Shown: one piece after another, positions 8,883 to 16,048 of the stretch
Layout of the letters: each line of letters starts with the position of its first letter
How positions within the stretch are numbered: the stretch's first letter is position 1
NCBI RefSeq assembly: GCF_000173975.1
Contig: NZ_ACEP01000033.1
Coordinates: forward strand, 1-52,513
Length of the DNA: 52,513 nt
Direction: 5' to 3'
Source: Anaerobutyricum hallii DSM 3353
Lineage (GTDB): Bacteria > Bacillota > Clostridia > Lachnospirales > Lachnospiraceae
Position numbers and translations under genes: made by a program
The notes under the pieces: model-generated
What the model was told of the DNA's origin: nothing
Databases searched by the model: none
Seen by the model: only the letters and a program-made list of their open reading frames with translations

Positions 8883-8937
8883 TTATAAGAACATATTTAT
8901 TTTGATCTATAATTAGAAATTATAGGAATCGCCGGGA

Positions 8938-9972
8938 TTATAATAAATCAGCGATTTCGTAAATTAAGCGTTCGGATTTCTCCCAGCCGAGGCAAGGGTC
9001 GGTAATGGATTTACCATAGCAGCCGCCGCCTACTGGCTGATTGCCGTCTTCGATGTAACTCTCAATCATGAGACCTTTTACAAGTCCTCTGATATCTTTG
9101 GAAAGATGGCAGCTATGCATTACTTCTTTTGCAATACGAATCTGCTCAAGGTAATGTTTACCGGAGTTTGCATGGTTTGTGTCAATAATTACACCTGGAT
9201 TCTTTAAGCTACTCTCCTGATATAACTCAAACAATTCATTTAAATCTTCGTAATGATAGTTAGAATATGTCTTACCATGTTTGTCAACATATCCTCTTAA
9301 TAATGCATGTGCATATGGATTACCTAATGACTGTACTTCCCATCCACGATACAGGAATACATGCTGTCCCTGTGCGGCTGTAATAGAGTTCATCATAACG
9401 GATAAATCTCCACCTGTTGGATTCTTCATTCCTACTGGGATTCCAACACCACTTGCAGTCAGACGATGCTGCTGATCTTCTACAGAACGTGCTCCGATTG
9501 CGACATAAGATAATAAATCAGAAACATAACGATGATTCTCTGGATATAACATCTCATCTGCACAAGTAAGTCCACTCTCAAGAATCGCTCTCTGATGAAG
9601 TTCACGAACCGCAATAATACCCTGAAGCATATCTGGCTTCTTTTCCGGGTCTGGCTGATGTACAAGACCTTTGTATCCGCCGCCTGTTGTACGAGGCTTA
9701 TTCGTGTATACTCTAGGGATAATCATAATCTTATCCTTAACTTTCTCCTGCACTTTTGATAATCTTGTCAGATAATCAAGGACAGCATCCTCTCTGTCTG
9801 CAGAACAAGGTCCGATAATTAATAATAACTTGTCAGACTTTCCCTCAAAAATTCTTCGGATTTCAGGATCTCTTTCCTGTTTAATCTTTACGATTCTCTC
9901 ATCTGCCGGAAACTGCTCTTTTAATTCCTTTGGTACTGGCAGTTTCCTGAAAAATTTCATATCCATATCCAT
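8938..9972 (-). CDS. aroF: 3-deoxy-7-phosphoheptulonate (DAHP) synthase, class I
   Basis: First step of the shikimate pathway: PEP plus erythrose-4-phosphate to DAHP. The 344 residues match the AroF/AroG/AroH-type class I enzyme. Visible signatures are LLIIGPCSADRE, PRVYTNKPRTTGGGYKG (PEP and metal-site region), GARSVEDQQHR, GMKNPTGG and IDTNHANSGKH. The extra N-terminal segment before the barrel is the part that confers aromatic feedback control in this class; which amino acid inhibits it cannot be told from sequence alone. The start follows AAAGGAG by 11 nt, and nearby in-frame ATGs (residues 3 and 5) are alternatives. Single-gene unit; the symbol choice among aroF/G/H is arbitrary. Confidence 0.95.
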   Translation of the reverse strand: MDMDMKFFRKLPVPKELKEQFPADERIVKIKQERDPEIRRIFEGKSDKLLLIIGPCSADREDAVLDYLTRLSKVQEKVKDKIMIIPRVYTNKPRTTGGGYKGLVHQPDPEKKPDMLQGIIAVRELHQRAILESGLTCADEMLYPENHRYVSDLLSYVAIGARSVEDQQHRLTASGVGIPVGMKNPTGGDLSVMMNSITAAQGQHVFLYRGWEVQSLGNPYAHALLRGYVDKHGKTYSNYHYEDLNELFELYQESSLKNPGVIIDTNHANSGKHYLEQIRIAKEVMHSCHLSKDIRGLVKGLMIESYIEDGNQPVGGGCYGKSITDPCLGWEKSERLIYEIADLL

Positions 9973-10112
9973 AATCGTCTGTTCTCCTTTATATTACTTT
10001 CTTCTTTGTAAAAATGATTGCGTATTTATAAATCTTCCTTATCTTAACATAAAAGATGTATTCACACAACACTTTTTAGCTTTAAAGTGTGGAAAAATAT
10101 TTTTCAACTATT

Positions 10113-10152
10113 TTAGAACGTGTTGCAAAAATGATTTTTCAAACACGCTCTA
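10113..10152. repeat. Family B repeat, palindromic copy
   Basis: TAGAACGTGTTGCAAAAAT is mirrored by ATTTTTCAAACACGCTCTA. The headed motif TAGAGCGTGTYTGAAAAA recurs at 22315, 24036 and (reversed) 39256. It lies in the divergent spacer between aroF and the AAA+ gene. Confidence 0.7.
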
Positions 10153-10181
10153 TATATTTTGCGAGAGATTTCAATATTTTT

Positions 10182-10210
10182 TTTACTTTTACCTTCTGAT
10201 GCTTTATAAT
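10182..10210 (+). promoter_or_regulatory. Promoter of the AAA+ gene
   Basis: TTTACT (10182-10187), 17-bp spacer, TATAAT (10205-10210). It is 66 bp upstream of the GTG start and directly downstream of the family B palindrome. Confidence 0.65.
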
Positions 10211-10276
10211 AATATCATATAATAACGCCAAAGCACGTTTGAAAAATATTCTAAAAATTTTCAGGAGGAATTTATT

Positions 10277-12160
10277 GTGGATTCTACAACCAGCACAATC
10301 ACAGAAGCTTACTCTATGGATTCTGCAGCTAACACAAGCATAGAGTCTTATACTATGGATTCTGCGGCCAGCACAATCACAGAAACTTACTCTATAGATT
10401 CTATAGCCGACACCCTTGCAAAGGCTTATTCTATTATAGAAGAAGGAGGACAGCCTTTAGCTTCGGAAACTACTTGTATACAATACATATTTTTATCTCC
10501 TTCTCACATTGAAGCTTTCCACAATAATGAACTGTATTTAGAATATATCCAGAATCTCGTAAAAGAAAGGTTCAATGTTTCCTTTCCTGAAGAAAAGTCT
10601 ACATTTGACCAATATTTTTCAGATTGCATTCAGCTAAAAGAACAGTTAGAGTCCCACGGAAATTTTGATAAGACTGTATGGCTTTCTTATACAACAAGCC
10701 TTCTTGAGTCTTTAAAAACACCGTACTATTCCGTGTATTCTTTTACTTTACTGACGTTAGAGTCCTGTTTTACAGACCCACAGCTTTTTGATAAGGTTCA
10801 GAAGTCTTTTTACTCTGTACTAATCAAATCTTCCGAAAAAAAACAGTCTATTATAAGAAAAATTATTGAGCACGCACCAGTTTATAAAAAATATTCTTAT
10901 ATCAAAGAAAATCTTCTTTCTGATATTTTGATAAATACCCTGGCTCTTTTTGGTGATGAAAAAGAATACTGGCTGGCATCTTTTATTAATCTTTTTGAAA
11001 ATAACAATGCCGTACATTCTTTACCTAAAAATACAAGTAACAAGGAATGGAATACTCCCTCTCTTTTAATGACATTTTTTGAATGGGAGGAACTCTTCTT
11101 AAAAAACAGAGCATCAAAAGATTTTTCTTCTTTTTCTGAGTATCTTTCCAGCAGGACTTTATATTTTTATAAACACGCCGGAACTACTTCTGATAATTTA
11201 CTGAAAAATGCAACAAGCAACGCATCTGTCACATCTGCAGGAACCTCTGCCTCCATAGATTCTGCAATTCTGTCAAATATAGAAAATGCTTATGTGGACA
11301 GCGAGTTTTTAAATACTTTTGCCTACAACATGACCACACGCCTTTATCATGCTAATCCGGCAATTGGTCGCGATCAGGAGATTTCAGATTTAGAATTAAT
11401 TTTGATTTCTCCTAAAAAATCTCCTTTATTAATTGGAGAAGCTGGTGTCGGAAAAACGTCCGTCGTAGAAGGGCTGGCCTATCGTCTTCAGCGCGGCACT
11501 GTCCCTGATTTGTTAAAAAATAAAAAAATATTTAAATTGACTACGACTTCTCTTTTGAGTGGCACAAAATATGTTGGCGAAATGGAAGACCGTATCAAAA
11601 AGCTTGCTGGCGAATTAGAGGCACACCCTGATGTCATTTTATTTATCGATGAAATTCATACAATTGTTGGAGCGGGCTCCACAGAAAGCTCTAATAATGA
11701 CATTTCAAATATGCTGAAACCCTATATTGACAGAGGAGATATTAAAATTATTGGCGCAACGACACGAGAAGAATACACTCGTTTTCTTCTTCCTGACAAA
11801 GCACTTACCCGCCGTTTTTATCCAATTTCTATTGAAGAACCTGATGAAGAATTAACTTTATCTATCCTTAGTGGAAGTATTCCTTCTATAGAATATGAAA
11901 CAAAGGTAAAAAATACTTTCTCTGCTAATACAACGGAACGAATTCTGCGCACTTTAATCTCTATATCCATGCCTGAAAATCAGCCAGATGACCAGCCTGC
12001 AAAGCGTCCCGAACTTCCTCTCACACTTTTAGAGATGGCCTTTTCCTATGCTGCGCTCTCTGGAAAAACTGCTTTGTCTTGTGAATATATCGAACAGGCT
12101 GTACACCATAGTAATCGCTTAAGAAAAGAAATCCGAACAAACTTTACCTGTGCATTGTAA
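10277..12160 (+). CDS. ClpA/ClpB-type AAA+ ATPase with a single D1-like module and N-terminal repeats
   Basis: A 627-residue protein starting at GTG, 6 nt after AGGAGGAA. Residues 1-52 are four tandem 13-residue repeats of the form (M/I)DSxxxTxxxxY(S/T); a degenerate fifth (IDSAILSNIENAYV) lies just before the ATPase. Residues about 55-330 are an unrecognised helical region. The AAA+ module (about 360-625) has Walker A GEAGVGKT (near 388), Walker B ILFIDEIH (near 454), sensor-1 IIGATTREEY and arginine-finger-like ALTRRF, matching the first ATPase domain of ClpA/B/C. There is no second AAA+ domain, no ClpP-docking loop and no Clp-N repeat. A chaperone- or remodelling-type activity is likely; the substrate is unknown. 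Confidence 0.8.
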   Translation: MDSTTSTITEAYSMDSAANTSIESYTMDSAASTITETYSIDSIADTLAKAYSIIEEGGQPLASETTCIQYIFLSPSHIEAFHNNELYLEYIQNLVKERFNVSFPEEKSTFDQYFSDCIQLKEQLESHGNFDKTVWLSYTTSLLESLKTPYYSVYSFTLLTLESCFTDPQLFDKVQKSFYSVLIKSSEKKQSIIRKIIEHAPVYKKYSYIKENLLSDILINTLALFGDEKEYWLASFINLFENNNAVHSLPKNTSNKEWNTPSLLMTFFEWEELFLKNRASKDFSSFSEYLSSRTLYFYKHAGTTSDNLLKNATSNASVTSAGTSASIDSAILSNIENAYVDSEFLNTFAYNMTTRLYHANPAIGRDQEISDLELILISPKKSPLLIGEAGVGKTSVVEGLAYRLQRGTVPDLLKNKKIFKLTTTSLLSGTKYVGEMEDRIKKLAGELEAHPDVILFIDEIHTIVGAGSTESSNNDISNMLKPYIDRGDIKIIGATTREEYTRFLLPDKALTRRFYPISIEEPDEELTLSILSGSIPSIEYETKVKNTFSANTTERILRTLISISMPENQPDDQPAKRPELPLTLLEMAFSYAALSGKTALSCEYIEQAVHHSNRLRKEIRTNFTCAL

Positions 12161-12241
12161 GATTTTTATGGTATTTCTGAAAAACTTCATATAGAATAGA
12201 AACTATAGCAACTTCATAAACTACGTCTGCATACCTGTAAT

Positions 12242-12263
12242 AAAAAACTGCCAAATAGGCAGA
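12242..12263 (-). terminator. Terminator after the small HTH gene
   Basis: Minus-strand CTGCC-TATTT-GGCAG followed by TTTTTTATTA, about 75 bp beyond the stop of the 12338-12550 gene. Confidence 0.7.
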
Positions 12264-12337
12264 CTAACAGAAAATAATAAATAAATTGGGACTGTGTAAT
12301 TAAGATTAAATATTATGTTCAAAAATAAAAATAATAA

Positions 12338-12550
12338 TTATGAATCAGAACTGCCTTCAGTCAATTCTCTTTCATAAAAAAACCACGGACTCACCCCTAG
12401 TGTACTGCAGATTGTTAAATAATCATCCGCGGAGAGTGAGCCCTTAGCCTTTATTAAAGAGGACTTAGAAAGTCCAGTAGAGATCATAAATGTTTCTTCG
12501 GATATATTATGCTGCTCTAAATAATCTATTATCTTTTGTAAATTTATCAT
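12338..12550 (-). CDS. Small HTH (Cro/CI-like) protein
   Basis: Seventy residues, one domain. The segment ISEETFMISTGLSKSSLIKA followed by SADDYLTICSTLGVSPWFFY fits the helix pattern of a minimal XRE/Cro-CI DNA-binding fold. The ATG follows AAGGATGG at a longish spacing (about 9 nt). It is divergent from the XRE gene at 12686, with an inverted repeat between them. This resembles a two-regulator switch, but nothing phage-like is adjacent. The target is unknown. Confidence 0.7.
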   Translation of the reverse strand: MINLQKIIDYLEQHNISEETFMISTGLSKSSLIKAKGSLSADDYLTICSTLGVSPWFFYERELTEGSSDS

Positions 12551-12611
12551 AAAGCAACCATCCTTAATAAGAGCCTTTTACTCTTAGAAACTAAACACAT
12601 TATAGCATAGC

Positions 12612-12663
12612 AATTCTATTTAAACAAGAAATTTTTAATATTTTTTCTAGTTTAAATAGAATT
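12612..12663. promoter_or_regulatory. Inverted repeat (candidate operator) between divergent regulators
   Basis: AATTCTATTTAAAC (12612-12625) and GTTTAAATAGAATT (12650-12663) are 14-bp perfect inverted arms 24 bp apart, centred in the divergent promoter region. The arms lie about two and a half helical turns apart and could bind either small regulator. Confidence 0.7.
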
Positions 12664-12685
12664 TCCACAACAAGCGGAGGCCGCA

Positions 12686-13084
12686 ATGAGAAATGACAAT
12701 ATTGCACGATCATTAAGATACTATAGAAATGTCAATCACAAAAGCATTGACGATATCATAGCTTTTTTAAGAGAACATGATTATGATGTCTCTGAAAAAA
12801 CTATTTACGCATGGGAAAATGGTTCTAACCAGCCTCGCGCAGATATCCTCATGCTCTTATGCGAATATTACCAGATAGATGATGTCCTTACCGCCTTTGG
12901 ATACAGAGATGCTGAGACCTCTTTCCTTCAAGACCCACTGTCTGTCTCGGAAATCTCTCTCATAAAATCATATCGTGAACACAAAGAAATGCAGCCAGCA
13001 GTACACAAATTACTCGACCTGCCAGCACCAGTAACAAGGACGCGCAGAAAAAGAAAACCTAAGAAATCCAATCCAGAAGTCTGA
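12686..13084 (+). CDS. XRE-family transcriptional regulator
   Basis: A 132-residue protein. Residues about 5-65 form a Cro/CI-type HTH: IARSLRYYRNVNHKSIDDII, then VSEKTIYAWENGSNQPRADILMLLCEYYQI, in which the recognition-helix and following helices are easy to place. The C-terminal third is short and ends in a very basic tail (RTRRKRKPKKSN). The start follows AGCGGAGG by 6 nt. It is divergent from the 70-residue HTH protein and ends about 60 bp before tRNA-Leu. No toxin or prophage gene is linked. Confidence 0.85.
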   Translation: MRNDNIARSLRYYRNVNHKSIDDIIAFLREHDYDVSEKTIYAWENGSNQPRADILMLLCEYYQIDDVLTAFGYRDAETSFLQDPLSVSEISLIKSYREHKEMQPAVHKLLDLPAPVTRTRRKRKPKKSNPEV

Positions 13085-13142
13085 TTCACAGAAAAAAGTT
13101 CTTGCATTCATATTCTATTTATGGTAAAATTAATATTCGTAA

Positions 13143-13227
13143 GCGGATATGGCGGAATTGGCAGACGCGCTAGATTCAGGTTCTAGTGAGCATTACGCTC
13201 ATGCAAGTTCAAGTCTTGTTATCCGCA
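13143..13227 (+). tRNA. tRNA-Leu (CAG)
   Basis: Acceptor stem GCGGATA with TATCCGC, D-arm GGCGGAATTGGCAGACGC, anticodon loop TTCAGGT (anticodon CAG) in stem CTAGA/TCTAG, long variable arm GAGCATTACGCTC, T-arm AAGTTCAAGTCTT. Class II length of 85 nt. CCA is not encoded. Confidence 0.95.
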
Positions 13228-13240
13228 TTACAAAAATAGT

Positions 13241-13277
13241 AAAGGGTTTGGAACATCTCCAAACCCTTTATTTTTTA
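13241..13277 (+). terminator. Terminator after tRNA-Leu
   Basis: AAAGGGTTTGG, loop AACATCT, CCAAACCCTTT, then ATTTTTT: a textbook intrinsic terminator 14 bp past the tRNA. Confidence 0.92.
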
Positions 13278-13308
13278 TCTGGAGCGTGTCTGAAAAATGC
13301 TCTAATTC

Positions 13309-13884
13309 TTATTTTTCAAACTTCTTATTCCATAATTCCACTGTACTAGTCATCGCCCCACTAAAACCGGCCTCTTTACATTTCTTTAATTTTTCTTCTG
13401 TATTAACAAACCCAGCTACATAATATTCTCCGTCCCATACTTTTTTAAATGTAGGAAGAAATTCTATAGCATGATAATACGGACGTAACTCAATAGCATC
13501 GAATTTCACCTCATTGATCGTCTTCAGGGCATTATCTACAGAAATGGAATCCATCAGCGTAATTCGATAAATCACCTTGACATTTAATCCCTTCATCATA
13601 TGTAATTTCGTAATACTCGATCCAATAATTCCATCCACATGATAAAGCTTTTTGAGCATTTGAAAAGCAATCCTGTCTTTTCCCAGTCCATCTACCAATT
13701 CATGATTTACAATAACCGTCTTTCCAGCCTGATGACATATGTGACTAAGCTGCTGCAAATTTCCAATATGAACACCTGTAAGCTGTATACAGAGATTATC
13801 GGATTGTATCGCTTTTTTTAAGTATTTTACCTCTTTTACAGATGGAATAATTTTAAAATTACTTGTATTTTTCTCATTCTCCAT
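13309..13884 (-). CDS. glpP: Glycerol uptake operon antiterminator GlpP
   Basis: RNA-binding antiterminator that, in Bacillus, senses glycerol-3-phosphate and lets transcription pass a leader terminator ahead of glp genes. The 191 residues match the family length, and the protein looks like a TIM-barrel throughout (VNHELVDGLGKDR, GIIGSSITKLHMMKGLNVKVIYRITLMDS, DAIELRPYYHAIEF, AGFVNTEEKLKKCKEAGFSGAMTST). It sits at the 3' end of the glycerol block, on the same strand, and a terminator hairpin precedes glpK at 19071, consistent with the family role. The gene ends within a partial family B sequence. Confidence 0.92.
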   Translation of the reverse strand: MENEKNTSNFKIIPSVKEVKYLKKAIQSDNLCIQLTGVHIGNLQQLSHICHQAGKTVIVNHELVDGLGKDRIAFQMLKKLYHVDGIIGSSITKLHMMKGLNVKVIYRITLMDSISVDNALKTINEVKFDAIELRPYYHAIEFLPTFKKVWDGEYYVAGFVNTEEKLKKCKEAGFSGAMTSTVELWNKKFEK

Positions 13885-14024
13885 AATAATTACATTTTCC
13901 TTTGCAAATTACTGTTTTCATTATAATATATTCCCCAGATAAATTAAATAGTAATTTGCCGGGGTGAATAGACAGACGAAGTCTGAGAATCAAATCACTC
14001 CAACAATAAATAGCAATTCCCTCC

Positions 14025-14170
14025 CAGCCAAAGCACAGCCCCCGAAGAGAGTCTAACCCCTATATTTGTAGCCTCGGAGCAAGGTTTGGATGCGAGCGTT
14101 TAAAGCGAGCATTCAAACCGCCGCGACTAAAGTCACAAATATAGGGGTTAGACTCTCTTCGGGGGCGTCT
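14025..14170 (-). repeat. Family A long hairpin, copy A3
   Basis: A 32-bp perfect inverted repeat (14038-14069 with 14135-14166), in minus-strand orientation. It carries AGACG at its 5' flank, half-core GACTTTAGTCGCGGCG, inner stem GTTTGAATGC with GCATCCAAAC, half-core CTTGCTCCGAGG, and flank CTGTGCTTTGGCTGG. The mini-hairpin TTTGCC-GCA-GGCAAA precedes it. It starts 20 bp after the DUF1667 stop. Confidence 0.9.
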
Positions 14171-14190
14171 CTTTTGCCTGCGGCAAATTC

Positions 14191-14553
14191 CTATTTCACC
14201 GTCTTACAGGCGACTAATTCTACTCCGCTTCCTGCGAGGTTTTCCTTAATGACATCCCCCATCTTCACTGGAGCATTCACTTCAATTTCCTGAATCTCTT
14301 TCATAGCCTCTGTCATAATCTTTCGTGGAATCGGTTCTTTGGATTTTACAGGGATGAGCAGTTCTTTGCCGTTAATTACTGCATATACAGTACTTGTCAG
14401 CATACGTTCTGGATTTATCCATTCCTTGTGGGCAAATTTTTCTCCTCGTGGGCAGTTATTTCCTTCTACGCTTACTACTTCGTTGTTGTCAATCATTACT
14501 TTTAATGCACAGCCGGAAGGACAGGTTGTGCAGCACATTGTTACTTCTTTCAT
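14191..14553 (-). CDS. DUF1667 protein linked to anaerobic glycerol-3-phosphate oxidation
   Basis: A 120-residue cytosolic protein. The N-terminal CCTTCPSGCALKV and ENNCPRG-like segment (GNNCPRG) give a CxxCxxxC...C pattern like the iron-sulfur domain of molybdopterin oxidoreductases, so a small Fe-S protein is inferred. Members of this family are known to follow FAD-dependent GlpA/GlpB-like pairs in Clostridia, as here. It may pass electrons from the flavoproteins to an acceptor. A family C nested hairpin lies between glpB and this gene, immediately 5' of the ribosome binding site (AGAAGGAGG). Confidence 0.88.
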   Translation of the reverse strand: MKEVTMCCTTCPSGCALKVMIDNNEVVSVEGNNCPRGEKFAHKEWINPERMLTSTVYAVINGKELLIPVKSKEPIPRKIMTEAMKEIQEIEVNAPVKMGDVIKENLAGSGVELVACKTVK

Positions 14554-14578
14554 TACAGTAGCCTCCTTCTGTAATTAT

Positions 14579-14713
14579 GTATACTCAGAATCTTTCTATG
14601 CTTAATTTTGTAAGAAGATTTTTATCAGTTGCTGTTCAATTTTCAGTTATACATTGACAAAACTCAAGTACAACTGATAAAAAATCAATGCTAAAGAAAG
14701 ATATCAATCATAC
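14579..14713 (-). repeat. Family C nested hairpin, copy C1
   Basis: On the minus strand GTAT, ATCTTTCT, and GATTTTTTATCAGTTG pair in nested order with CAACTGATAAAAATC (one bulge), AGAAAGAT and ATAC. The 3' half (AAAATCTTCT through AAAGATTC to the end) is shared with C2 at 35320-35478. It ends 25 bp before the DUF1667 start codon, inside the glp gene cluster. Confidence 0.65.
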
Positions 14714-14720
14714 ATATTAA

Positions 14721-16037
14721 TTAAACTAATGTTACCTTAATCTCGTCCTGAACGTCTGCAAGCTGTGCGGCTGTCAGGTTTACATTTTCCATTATACTCG
14801 GTACAAATTTCTTTGCTTTTTTGCTTTCAAAGATTACTTTATCGCCGCTTGTAATGCGGATTTTTGCAGTTTCCACTGGTCTGCCGACACGGAACTTAAT
14901 TTTTGTAACTGGGGTTCTGTTTGCACAGATTCTTGTTGGAACCGTGTAGCGGACCATGCCTTCTGGGATAACTGCAATTTCTGTTTCTGCATTTGAAGTT
15001 CCACATGCTTCTGCTGCTGTCTCTACATCTGTAGATACTGCGGCATCTGCCTGCTGTGCGGCTGCACATTCTGCAGCATATTCAGCCGCATAAGTACCGG
15101 CATCTTCTGCTTCTTTTGTTACCTGATCTACAAGGTCGTGTACATGGAGCACATTACCACAGGCAAAGATTCCTTTTACGGATGTTTCTAAAGCGTTGTC
15201 TACTTTTGGCCCATTTGTGACTGGGTTTAATTCGATTCCTGCTTTTTTGGAGAGTTCATTTTCTGGAATTAATCCAATGGATAATAGTACAGTATCGCAA
15301 GGGATGATTTCTTCAGTTCCCGGAATTGGTTTTAAGTTTTCATCTACAGCGGAAACTTCTACTGCCTGTACTCGCTTGGAACCTACGATTTTTGTTACGG
15401 TTGTACTTAAATGCAGTGGGATTCCGAAGTCATCCAGACAGTTTTTGATGTTACGGTAAAGTCCATTTGCATATGGCATCAGTTCGTATACACCGACAAC
15501 CTTAATGCCTTCGAGGGTTAATCTTCTTGCCATAATAAGACCGATATCTCCGGAACCAAGGATGACAACTCTGCTTCCCGGTTTGAAGTTTTCAAGGTTT
15601 ACATAACGCTGTGCCAGTCCTGCGGTAAATACACCTGCCGGACGGGTTCCTGGAATACGAATCTGTCCTCTTGTTCTCTCACGGCATCCCATAGCAAGGA
15701 CAACAGAACTTGCCTCAAAAACAAGCATTCCGTCTTCACTCATAGCAACGACATGTTTATCTTCTGTCACATCAAGTACCATTGTATTTAAGTAACAGGA
15801 AATGTCTGTTTCTGCCACCATATCTACATAACGCTGTGCGTATTCTGGTCCGGTTAATTCTTCTTTAAATACATGGAGTCCAAATCCACTGTGGATACAC
15901 TGATTTAAAATTCCGCCAAGTTCATCATTTCTTTCAAGAACTGCAACTTTTTCTACTTTTTCTCTTGCCTTTAATGCTGCTGCAAGACCTGCCGGGCCGC
16001 CTCCGATAACTACTACATCATATTTTAATGTCCTCAT
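14721..16037 (-). CDS. FAD-dependent pyridine-nucleotide-disulfide-type oxidoreductase, GlpB-like partner
   Basis: A 438-residue flavoprotein. An FAD Rossmann motif is at residues 8-22 (VVVIGGGPAGLAAALKA), a second dinucleotide-binding motif at about 157-170 (VVILGSGDIGLIMARR), and the FAD-binding ATG-like segment GIFACGNVLHVHD at about 289-301. Residues 42-53 contain GILNQCIHSGFG, with one Cys rather than a CxxxxC redox pair. Residues about 317-357 form an Ala/Glu-rich low-complexity insertion before the C-terminal domain. It lies 11 bp downstream of the GlpA-like gene and forms with it and DUF1667 the predicted anaerobic glycerol-3-phosphate dehydrogenase set. The direct substrate is inferred from context. 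Confidence 0.88.
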   Translation of the reverse strand: MRTLKYDVVVIGGGPAGLAAALKAREKVEKVAVLERNDELGGILNQCIHSGFGLHVFKEELTGPEYAQRYVDMVAETDISCYLNTMVLDVTEDKHVVAMSEDGMLVFEASSVVLAMGCRERTRGQIRIPGTRPAGVFTAGLAQRYVNLENFKPGSRVVILGSGDIGLIMARRLTLEGIKVVGVYELMPYANGLYRNIKNCLDDFGIPLHLSTTVTKIVGSKRVQAVEVSAVDENLKPIPGTEEIIPCDTVLLSIGLIPENELSKKAGIELNPVTNGPKVDNALETSVKGIFACGNVLHVHDLVDQVTKEAEDAGTYAAEYAAECAAAQQADAAVSTDVETAAEACGTSNAETEIAVIPEGMVRYTVPTRICANRTPVTKIKFRVGRPVETAKIRITSGDKVIFESKKAKKFVPSIMENVNLTAAQLADVQDEIKVTLV

Positions 16038-16048
16038 TTTCTCTCACC

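Larger units (their letters stand above)
8351..8937. other. 587-bp intergenic region with hairpin A2 and the aroF terminator
   Basis: Holds the 5' region of the response regulator, the family A hairpin A2, a purine-rich stretch around 8672-8696 and the aroF terminator. No small gene with a convincing ribosome binding site was found. Confidence 0.5.

Noticed and set aside
9973-10276. T-box or riboswitch before aroF
   Set aside because: Only a family B palindrome and the AAA+ promoter are visible; no T-box consensus.
12338-12550. Toxin-antitoxin pair with the 12686 gene
   Set aside because: Both proteins are HTH-type, divergent rather than in one operon, and neither resembles a toxin.
12338-13084. 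Prophage or integrated element remnant
   Set aside because: Apart from two small HTH genes and a nearby tRNA, no integrase, attachment repeat or structural phage gene is present.
13149-13349. Open frame on the plus strand at the tRNA-Leu position
   Set aside because: It lies inside the tRNA gene and its terminator.
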